From contig WBMV01001018.1 in assembly GCA_013396655.1 (NCBI GenBank), positions 2,126,778-2,190,777 of the forward strand: a stretch of 64,000 nucleotides of DNA. Reading direction: 5' to 3'. A program made the position numbers and the translations under genes. Origin of the DNA: Campylorhamphus procurvoides. Its lineage: Eukaryota > Chordata > Aves > Passeriformes > Dendrocolaptidae. Shown one piece after another: positions 12,538 through 22,512 of the stretch. The notes under the pieces are model-generated. The model searched no databases. It had not been told where the DNA came from and saw only the letters and a program-made list of their open reading frames with translations. The number at the start of each line of letters is the position of its first letter. Positions within the stretch are counted from its first letter, which is position 1.

Positions 12538-12874
12538 GTGCTAATGGGGAGGAGCAGGGAGACAAACCTGGGAATAAAGTGGAGCCCAGAGTAGAGGGTT
12601 GACCTTGGCTGGACATGAAGGGCCCACCCAGCCTCTCTATCACTCCCCTCCCCAGCCTGGCAGGGGAGACAGAATAAGATGAAAAACCCAACACACCTAG
12701 TGAGAAGGGAGGGGTGGTGGGAAGGTGTTTTAAGATTTGCATTCATTTCTCATCATCCTACTCTGATGGGATTGGTAATAAATTAAATTAATTTGTCCCC
12801 AAGTCAACTCTTTTGCCTGTGATGGTAATGGGTGAGTGATCTCTCCCTGTCCTTATCTCAACCCATGAGTCTTT
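12538..12874. repeat. Second copy of the 337-base direct repeat
   Basis: This copy starts immediately after the N and matches 12200-12536 at essentially every base. After 12874 the sequence continues through the LTR (CATTATATTTTCTCC), whereas the first copy stops at the N. The second copy is therefore the one joined to the real downstream flank. Confidence 0.9.
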
Positions 12875-12955
12875 CATTATATTTTCTCCTCTTGTTTAGT
12901 TGCGGGAGGCAGGGAAGCATCCAGACAGTCAGCCTCCCCCACACTGTTACTAAGT

Positions 12956-15900
12956 ACTAGATCATGACATGCAGGCAAGCAGGAGACAAATTAAATATCA
13001 TATAAATGCACATTTTAAATAGGTATTATAAAGGAAGAAGTCTGTTTAAGTACTAACCATCCACTTTAAAAAATAAAAATAAAAATTATTCTAGTTCTAT
13101 GCTCGGTTTTATTTGCTTTCTTTATACAAGAATGGTCCTGTCTCTAGGCTTAAGTTATTTGCTCAGCCCAGACACAAGGCACAGCACCTGCTAATAAAGA
13201 ATGTATCTCTGCCTTCTCCATGCAGGATTAGGCTGCAGTAGGAACATATTTACATTCTTCCCCTAGAGCTTGACTTACTTCATACCTGTCAAAGGCTTGA
13301 TGCAAACGCTGAAATCAGCTCATAAATCAAACCCAGATTCATCAGAAACAAATCTTAAGTGCAATGCTATGATAGAAATTCTGTGCTAAGGAAGACCCAA
13401 AATGGCTAAGAACTGTGGGGAGGGATTCTTTATCCAGAGGATGTAGCTAGAGAATGATTTTCTAGAAAATGACAGTGCAATTGTTTTCTGGAAATGCAAA
13501 ATCTCCCTCACTCTGAAATCCTGCCTGCCATGATCCCTTCCAAGGCAAACATTCTAACTACTACTCGACTATTGTCAGCCCCCACCTGTGAGCAGAGACT
13601 TCATTTCAAAGAGGAAAAAAATAATATACACTCTACTACAAATCCTGCTCCTAGTATAGATTAGAGTGTGAAAGACAATTGCAGAATGATACAGAATACA
13701 GTGAAATTGCCATAAAATCCTTGCAGTATCTAGTACAAACCTCCCTGCAATGACCCTCGTTGCCACCAAAACCTCCTCCCTTGAGAACAGCTGCACAAAA
13801 ATTCGAATCACAAGCTGAGCCAGGCTAATATTCTGACTCGAAGCTGTGCTGGGTGCTGAGGAAAAGAAAATGCTCAACAGCAGAAGCAGAGCACAGAAAA
13901 ACCCTCCCCAGCTTTTGGTAAGCACTGAACTCAAACATCTTTAGAACAAGGAAAAGCACTTAAACTGATATGGATAAAGTGCAGACATTCCTCTCTTGGA
14001 AAATATCTATTTGTCCAGAGCTAATGCCTGTGGAAAGGATGATTCTGGCAGAATTGCACAGGGAAAAACTATTCAGAAAGAAAATATTTTTGGAAAGTGA
14101 AAGCGTCCTGTTTAGATCTTTAGGAACATGTGGATTTCTTTTTCAGAATTTCTTCATCTCCTTTTTTCTAGCAACATTTAAGGAAAAATAAGTCATAGAA
14201 CTAAAGGATTCCCAGGAATTTAATTTTGAGTAAAATTTCACTCTTATTTTAATGATGTTTTGGAATGAAAGAAGTGTAATTGAATCTCAATTAAAAAAAA
14301 TAAACATCTGTTTTTTGATCTACTTGAACTGTAGAAGATGTTAACTGTGCTCCTTTAGCTGTTAAAACCAATGTTACATCTCTTATCTCTATAAACTTAC
14401 TCTATTTTTTATCTGGCTTAAAATGAAAAAATTATACTAATAAAATAACATTGTTAGTCCTAATGTCCTTAGCAATGACCTAAGGAACAGAAGAGAAACA
14501 GCACCTAACAAAGATGTAAAAACTACATGTAGGTGCTCTATCAGATTGAGATGCTATTCCATTAGCCATTTTGGAGAGGAAGTCTCTCCACAATAATTTA
14601 GAAATCAGTGTCAAAAGCCATTCATCAAGATTTATCTTCTAGTTTAGTTACTTATCCTCCACTTTATGTACACAAATCATCACTGTTACTGTCAGAGCAG
14701 CCATGAGCTTCAGCAGCAATAGTTGGCTTCTTGACAGTATTTATTTGGGTTTTGTTCCAGTTACCACCTTTCCTGCATGTAATGAGAGCCCTCCTGCCTT
14801 GGCTCTCCATTGCCTCATTCTGTACGTTCAGCAATAGCAAACACCTCCACCTTGTGGTTTTTTGTCTCTCCAGAAAACCCATCCCTGCACCTGGTCCCAC
14901 ACTGGGCCAGCAAATTAAGTGTTGGATCCTGAATGCTGCAGACCACTGGAAATGATGAGGGTCCAGCCTTTGACAAGAGCAAATTTGGCAACGTTTGGGT
15001 TCATTTTGAAGAAATATGTGCCCAGACACTCAGCTGGGGTGGCATGTGAGCCCCAGTGGGTGAGTGCTAATGCCATTTCTCACTATAGTGCAAATTAAAA
15101 GTAAGCTGTGAGTTGTAACTCTCCTTTTGGAGCCCTTCAGAGTTGAAGTTTTTAAGATTCTTATTTCCTAACTAGGTTTCAGAGATCTGAACACCACTAT
15201 CATCAGACAGTTGCCAAAGACCTCACAGTTACACACAGGCCACTTCAACAATATTTCACGTGTGTTTCCTCATTTCTAAGTTCTTACACTCCAGTAATGA
15301 ACTTTCAGCACTTGTGAGTGCAGGGGCTCCTACAGCTATGTCTAAACTTTCTAAACAAGTTAACATTTCATTCCTAGAGAAGACCAGCACAACCTTGATT
15401 GGTTTTGAAGCTCAGCTATAACAAAAAAGAGTACTTGTCTGGCATTCATCTGCTATCTGTCAGCCTCCACTTGTTTTCTAACACAGCTCATTTTCTACCA
15501 CTTGAGAGAAATACAGAAGAGACAGGCAGAGGGAATGTACTGAGAATGGAAAAAGAATAAAAGACTTATTTACAATTATGCCAAGCTTCACTTAAGACAG
15601 CAAGTGAGAACCTTGCTCAGAGTCTGATGACAGCATTCTCATGTGACGACTTTTAAGTAAAGACAGTTCCAGAGGCCACAGACTTCAGCTCATAAAGATG
15701 TCTGGAGTTTGCCAGATATTGTCTATGCCATATCTAATGATTAATAACAACATGTGCTGTCTCTTTTCAGCATTCATGAAACTTACAGTAATCTCAGGTA
15801 CTCCAGAAGTCTTCCTTCAAGAAGACAAAAGTGCTCATGTGACTCAGTGCTAAGACATAAGAATTTTCTTCAGAAATAAACTGGCCCTCCTGGAGCTGGG

Positions 15901-17520
15901 TGGAAGTTCTGATCAGTTATCTGAAATGAAGAGTTTTTGAAATTTGCGTATCCAAATGCAGTTATCTGGTTGTACAGAGGCCGACAATTTCCTTTGCATA
16001 AATTGCTGCACTAATTGAAAATACTGTCTCATTGTTGATACACTCATCATAAATGCTTTGCAAAACTGTCAGGAGGGAAAATATGGACATGTGATATTTA
16101 TATCACAATATGTGTGACCTTATCAGAACAGAGTATTCTGGCAGCATTGGTAGAAACATACAAATCTTCCATAATGGCTCTCTCTGTGGCTGGTGATGAA
16201 GACTTTGGCTAAAGCTCCAGAGCACTGTCCCAATTGCCTCCTGTTTCTAATGTCAGCGTGTCACCTGCTGCTGCAGAAAACACTGAGAAAAAAACCCTCC
16301 GATTTTTTGTCATCTAAAATTGCACAGGTGGAGTCAGAAAGAGCAAACTGCCCAGTCTATTTGCAGACTGTCAGGGACCCAGGGCTTGCCATTTCCCAAA
16401 TCATAACTGATTCCTTTGGCAGACCTCTGGCTATACCTTTATGCTCTCACTGCACTGAGGACACAGAGCCCTCCCCTCTCTATTACTCTTTAAAAAAAAT
16501 AATTAAAAAAATCAAATATAAAGATAATAAATGACCAAATAAGCTTCAAAGTGTGCCATTGCAGGAGGAACAGCACCCAAATAAAGAAATCCTATCCAGT
16601 GTAACCCAAACACATGATATTAAGCCAGTACGAGGACAGTTCGGTGTCACCAGCCTCCTTCTCCTGGTGGGCAGCACAACTGAGATATCCTACAAAATCC
16701 TCACAGCAGCTTCTCACTGCTACAGGCTGTGGTGGTTTGCTGTTCTAGAACTCTGCAGAACATATCCCTTCATGTGTTGTATTTTCCTCTTCAGTTAAGT
16801 GAAAGCAAAATAAAGGGTACTGTTAGAGAAGGTCCATCCAGCAGACAATACAAAAATAGGTGCTCTAAAATGAGGGTTGAAAAACCCCTGACACTTAGTT
16901 GCTCCCCAGATTTGTTTTAAATATGTGTCTTGTTAGCAGTGCCCTTCGCAGAGGCACTTACAAGCAGAAGTGAAAGGTGAATTTTGCCACATAGATCCTC
17001 CTGTTCCAAAATACATATCTGGTTATAGAGTGTCGGGCAGTAAATAAATAAAATTTTTACAAGTCAGACTATTAATCCTTTTCTCTCTTTCTGAGAAATC
17101 CTGCTCAGATGAATTGTGTGTGTGAACTCATTAGCTGTCACCAAAAACTTTTGAAGTAAAAGTCAGCTAATGAAATTCACATAACTGTAAACTGTGATGT
17201 AAAAATACTTGTTGTTTGGCCTTCTGGTTTTTGACTCTTAAATATTTGACTTCAGACATTTTGGAATCTCAGGATGGATTAGAGCAGTGTACCAGAGTAT
17301 CAACAGTTAGTTAAATGCTCTTAATAAAAGTAGTCATGCTGTAAAAAATTAATGAGAAGTCTGATAAAATATTTTGAACCTGAAGGAACACCCTTTCTTA
17401 TTATCAGCCACAAAAATACATATACGATCCTAGGTTCTACTTTCTTTGGTGTAAACCATCATAAACAGAGTTAGAAATTAGTGTAAGAAAACCTACTATG
17501 GTGTCATACAGGGCAATACA
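12956..17520. other. Noncoding sequence, no feature seen
   Basis: This is AT-rich unique-looking DNA. Open frames of 119 codons (13575-13934, minus), 121 codons (14664-15029, minus) and 113 codons (16193-16534, plus) match no family I know. They lack the codon or splice context expected of exons. Confidence 0.5.
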
Positions 17521-18270
17521 TTGGATTATAGACCAGGCAGTAAAAATAATAATTCAAAAAGCAAACCCCTAGCCCTAGAGGTGGTTTGGGTCCCTCGGTT
17601 TAAATCAGCCCGGCGATGCCTGCAGAGCAGGGTACACAGGGGCTGCTTGGGGAGTTCTGGGCTAAAGCTCAGCTGGTTCTCTGCTGCTCTGGAGTGCCTT
17701 TTAACCCTGCGATTATATGCAAAACACTCCTGGAATACAAAGTGTCAGACACGACAGCGGCTCGCCCACATCCTTGGGTTGAATTGTAGAGAATGTTGTT
17801 GCCAAGGCCAAGATAAAAGGACCAGACATGTGAATGACACCCATGATTACCCATCCAAGCCTCTGTGTGGCACATTTCACTTCCTTCCTGATAAAGGACA
17901 CAGTCCTCATGCTTTGTGTGGATCATTGTGCACCAATATTTGTGCAATTAATTCTACCAAGACAAGCCAGCAGTTCAAATCTATAAATATTTACTTCTCA
18001 CCTCATTGACTTTCTATTTATTCTTTTGGTGTTACCATGAGGGAAGTTTTAACACTCCTTTCACTGCCTTTGCCTGAGCAGCTTTACTTATCATGCTGTA
18101 CCAAGGTTGAAAGAGCATTACAATGTAACTCGGAGAAGGCTTCTAAGGATAATAAATGCCTTTTCATTGACTCGAATAGCCGAAGCCCTAAGTGTGTAAC
18201 AAGCACATTGCTCTCCCCCGACTCGTGCCCTTAACAGCTGATCATTCCTGGAATAAAAAAGCTGTAGAAG
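17521..18270. promoter_or_regulatory. CpG-retaining patch, candidate constrained element
   Basis: Twelve CpGs occur in two clusters: 17596, 17611, 17614, 17710, 17753, 17759, 17764 and then 18131, 18173, 18181, 18219, 18224. Neighbouring stretches of this length hold few. The first cluster is also GC-richer. A plus-strand frame of 162 codons (17521-18009) spans it, but its product has no motif I recognise. The stretch between the clusters contains CAATTAATTC near 17944. Possibilities are a regulatory element, an unrecognised exon of a noncoding RNA, or a younger inserted fragment with CpGs not yet decayed. Confidence 0.3.
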
Positions 18271-20673
18271 AAATTTTTCTTCAGTGCTTTGGGCCAGATT
18301 TTAAAGACACTGGGATCATCCTGCAGTTTGAAAATATTCCTTGGTCCTGAACAAGATAAACCAAAGTCTAATTGCTCCTAAGGTGTTTATACAACATCCA
18401 AGTCTGCATACTGCAGATTCAAGGTAGTTTTTAGCATGTATTGTAAGGAGGAATTATTGTCAGCAAACTATCCTTGAGTCAAAACACAAAGATTAACTGT
18501 TCTACTCTGCTTTTTTGATGAGAAACGACTTCAATTGTCAGTGAAACAGGTTTAAAAATGAAATGTAATGAAAGTACATCCATACACACAGTGGTGTGTT
18601 GGGCATGTCCCTTCCTTGAGCAATAGGAATTAATCTTTTGTACCAACAGGTTTTTGAGTGCGAAGAAGGGATGAAAAGGCAGTCATTTCCACTTGAACTA
18701 ATTGTTACTGCACGGTGTCCAGGGAATGAAGTATAGGCATAAAAGTCAGAGAGTAAAAAAGAATATTTCTTTTTGTCTGATTACCCATAATTGCATGACT
18801 CTTATATCAAACTCTTCTTCCAAAGGTAATGTTAACAAGACAAAACTGGCACTGGGTGTGGAAATGCTACTGAGGAGCGATGCAAAGGAGGAAATCATAC
18901 CAAAGGAAAATAAAATACCAACACTGCCTTTGGAACAAATATGCCCATAATGGTTATACAAATGTAGGGCATTATTTCTGGACATGATGAATTCAGCCAT
19001 CTTTTCCCACTAATGCACTTATTGTAGTCACAAGGTACAAATCTTGTTGTAAGTGCACAGATTCTTTTAGAGAGAAGCAGCAAGCCATGCCAATAACAAC
19101 ATCTGCTTAATAGAAAGGTCTAAGCTGAACTTTGAGTATTTATTGCATGGAAAAAGCATCATTTTGAAATTGTTTCCAGCTTTTAACTGGCAGATTTTTC
19201 TTTTCAGTGTTGAACTCCTTTTATTTTGCTGTTTTAAAGGGCTCCAAATGGTCGCTGTTCTATTATGACTCACAAGGGAAAAGTGCAGGTTTGAATTATG
19301 AAGCTCAGTCATTCTCTGGAGAACTCTATGTGTATTACAAGAGGGGATTTTGCACTGATTGATTGAAAACTATTGTTTCTGAGCTGCTGATTGCAGGAGA
19401 TGTCAATTTACAGTCCTGCTAAAAGGTTCGCCACAAAATTATACATTGCATTTAAAATAAGCCCACAGTAAGTACTTTTATAAATTAGCATCAGTGTAAT
19501 ATTCCAGAGTGGTTATATTGACACTGAAAATTGTATTTGTGAAGCTTTAAAGAAACATGTCTAGTGACTGTGTCAAGCTAAAAGGGAAAAACTTCATTTC
19601 TTCATCAAATGAGGAATGGAATTATTGCATTGTTCCTACGCTTTGATCTTGACCTGTAACACTGAAGTCCTTTGTAATGAGAAGTAGAGTTTCAATACAG
19701 AAAACAAAAACATCTACCATATGTGCATTTCTTCTAGCAGAGATGGGAGTTTACATTATACATCAAAATTCATGTAGCCTTGCTCTGATCCTTATAATTC
19801 TTTACAACCTGGAAAAAGAAAAATCTGTATATATAAATAAATAGATACCTTATTTTGTAACATAAGGTTAGTAGGATAAATTGGCTAGTATATGTTCTAT
19901 CTTCAAATACGGTTTTCAATTTAGAGTTTAGCCAGAAGTACAAATAAGCCACAGTAGAAATAACCTTTGAATTTTATCAAAAGCATAGAAAAACATACTA
20001 TCACTACATCTTCCCATGTGGTCAGTTTACGAAAAACCTTTTAGGCTCTCTGGTTTTCAGTATCTTATAAGTTTAAATGATCTCATCCTTACTAAGATGT
20101 GGATTTAGGCTGATGCTTTTAGCAAGTATCATGCACTCTGTATTCACCTTGCCGTACATGCAGGAGGTTGGCAGCGGACAAAAACTCAAGACTAAAATGC
20201 CTTGTAACCACTTTTCCCATTTTGTTAAAATGTTCTGATACAGCACTGCTAGAAAAAAGAACAGTGACATAATTCTCTCAGTGCTTTAGCTCATGGACTT
20301 TAAGTGATTCTATTGTTCAGCTTTGATAATGCAAACTGGAAGAGGTCAATTGGACAAAATGAGAAAAGATTTGTAGGCCTGACAGAGAATAGGAGATGAC
20401 TCCCTGATTTTAAGAAAAGAACAGAATGTTCAAGCCACCCTTTCACTCATATATTTACCAGTTTAATTTGATAAAAAGAGGGCGAAAGGATGAAGAATGT
20501 ATAACTCAGGGAACTGGTGATAAGTTAAAGCTGCTCTTCATCTGCAGAAGTCACTTCTTAATAAAGAAGGTAGTGCACTCTCTTGCAGACTTCATAGAAG
20601 GCACGGAATATGCAAAGAGAAAGTGTGCAAAGACAGTGAAAACTCTTCATCAGAAATGCAAGCAGAACTTGGG
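18271..20673. other. Noncoding sequence, no feature seen
   Basis: This is AT-rich unique-looking sequence. Several overlapping frames of 60-86 codons on both strands are all unrecognised. Confidence 0.5.
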
Positions 20674-20706
20674 GAACTCAGGTTAAGCTGCACTTAACCT
20701 GAGTTC
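20674..20706. repeat. Perfect 14-bp inverted repeat (hairpin)
   Basis: Left arm 20674-20687 (GAACTCAGGTTAAG) is the exact reverse complement of 20693-20706, with a 5-base loop CTGCA at 20688-20692. The left arm lies at the 3' end of an 86-codon frame (20426-20686) whose stop is in the arm. I regard that frame as chance. No T-tract follows, and no transposon body is recognisable. Confidence 0.85.
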
Positions 20707-21586
20707 TGGGGAAAAGAAACAGAAAAGCATACAAAATGCCAAAGATGCAAAGAACTCTTGGTATGGAAGCTACCAACTAAGAGGTGGCATTTCATGACTA
20801 ATTAGTTTCTCTGACTAAGGAAGGCACAAGAGGAAATCTCTTGCGATGCCAACCCAGCCTTCAGCCATGGCTGGTGCACGCTGGGGTAGCTGGGCCTGCT
20901 GCTGTCCTGCCAGGGCTCACGGGAGGAGCTCTACCCACAGGCCAACTGGAGGCATGTTTCTTTCATGACAACACTACCTTTATAAGAAAAAAAAGAATAA
21001 ATGTGTAGGAGTAAGTGAAAAATGGATTAAAGTACAATATGGCCTTGCCAAGCACAGATTTGCCAATCTTCTAGCGGTAGAATAATTTTATTTAACGCAG
21101 GTAACCAGATTTGCGTGATGGAAATGGAATCAGTGCGATACAAAGAGAGACCTGATGTTCTGTGTCTTGGGAAAAAATAAGGTGCTGTGCAAAGAGAGAC
21201 ACTGGCATAGGAACGGTAGGAGAAGTAAGAATGTGGAGAGAAAAGGGAGCAATAAACAGCATTAGTGCAGAAAGGAGAACTGAGCAGCTGGAGGTTGCTA
21301 TTAAAGTTTAGTATTAAACAGAATCCACTGCATAATAATAAAAAAAATTAATAGCAGAGAGAGTTCATGCAAATACAGTAAAGTGTTACAGGCAAATATT
21401 TTTCAAATCTATCATGGACGGACCTAAGACAGGTTGTGAATCACAGGGGAGCCCACGAAAATTAGTAAGTTTGAATAATTCCATCAGATAATCCTGTGGG
21501 GCTTTTTCATTCCATAATACAGCAATTTTCTGTAAATTTGTAGTCAGTTGTGGTAGAACATACAAAATTATAAAAAAAAATTAGAA
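20707..21586. other. Noncoding sequence with a small GC-rich stretch
   Basis: A GC-richer stretch lies at about 20845-20955 (GCTGGGGTAGCTGGGCC and similar). The rest is AT-rich and unremarkable. No open frame of note was found. Confidence 0.45.
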
Positions 21587-22512
21587 GTGAAAAAATCAGA
21601 GAAAGAATCCTACCTTCATTTTTTTTGTTTGAAAACACAAGTGGAAAATACAAGTATCTACAGTCGACCTCTGCTAATTTTTGGTCATTTTAAGTTGCTG
21701 GAGTATCATATTGAATTATTATTTAAAAAAAAGAGGCTTCTTAATCAGAACACTGCAGTTGATGGTATTTTTAATTCTGAAGACTCATTTAAAAGCTTTC
21801 TAAGACATTTGACTATGCAACCAACATTATTAAAAGTCATGAATTGCACAAGTCCTAATTGTATAACTGCAACCCAGGGCAGTGCCGAGGGCTGTGACAG
21901 GGCACAGGGTGCACTCAGGAAAGTCCAGGACTTCAGCATTCCTTCATCTTCAATAACAATTCACAAGACAGACTATCACTTCTATTTTGCCTTTGGAACT
22001 GATTCCATGGACTTCTCAAATAGGGGCTGCATTGTGTACACAAACACACTTGTGCAGTGGTATAGAATTTGGGCAAATTACTCCAAAATTCCATATGTCC
22101 CTCACTTTTCTGAGCTGCTTGGACTCTACAAACCGAGAAAGGCAGCACCTGAACTCAGCAGCACATGGCAACATTGAGAAGTCCTCACTACTGTAAGTTC
22201 TGCACTGTGCAGTCTGTCCTGTTGTACATACATATGTGCAAATTTCCCCTTTTCAGAGATTATTTTATACTGGCACACAAACTTACTGTAGAGCTGGGCC
22301 TTGACCACTATTCAGACACAACTATGTGTAGGAAACAATCCCTTAAGTTACAGCAGCAATTTGAGGGCCGATTCAAGGAAAGCCATGGCTGCAAATGGCA
22401 CAGCAGAGGTGTCTCTGTCATGAACCTGGTAAGCATTTTGTTTAGCTCAATTACTATCCTGGTGCTGCTGCTTCTTTTCAAATTACACAACACCATGGCT
22501 GGAAATTCATGA
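21587..22512 (+). other. Two long unrecognised open frames
   Basis: The longest open frame in the window (196 codons, 21587-22177) overlaps by 13 bases a second plus-strand frame in another phase (115 codons, 22165-22512). The first product is rich in Leu, Ser and Lys and shows no domain I recognise. The second ends in a hydrophobic stretch (about residues 85-108, LVSILFSSITILVLLLLF) that could pass as a membrane segment. I see no promoter, no convincing splice sites bounding them and no CpG island. A decayed retroposed gene or plain chance are the likely explanations, so I do not call a gene. Confidence 0.15.

Larger units (their letters stand above)
12120..12955 (+). mobile_element. Avian endogenous-retrovirus LTR fragment, rearranged
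   Basis: The plus strand contains words that I recall from a widespread bird ERV LTR family, probably ERVL-like. They include GTGTGATCAAC near 12153, AACCCCCATTCCC near 12178, GTTTTAAGATTTGCATTC near 12388, and GGTAATAAATTAAATTAAT near 12435. The tract CTCCCTGTCCTTATCTCAAC follows near 12504. The 5' part of the LTR appears missing. The 3' end becomes unrecognisable after about 12910, so the usual terminal CA is not certain. Two oddities break the element: an inverted copy of its own 3' end sits inside it (12257-12350), and a 337-base block is repeated after an N at 12537. No retroviral gene (gag, pol, env) is seen on either side, so this is a solo or truncated LTR. The family assignment is from memory and not aligned. 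Confidence 0.75.

Noticed and set aside
12061..12746. Two similar minus-strand frames of 115 and 98 codons sharing a long identical N-terminal part
   Set aside because: They are the antisense of the duplicated LTR block on either side of the N, not a duplicated gene.
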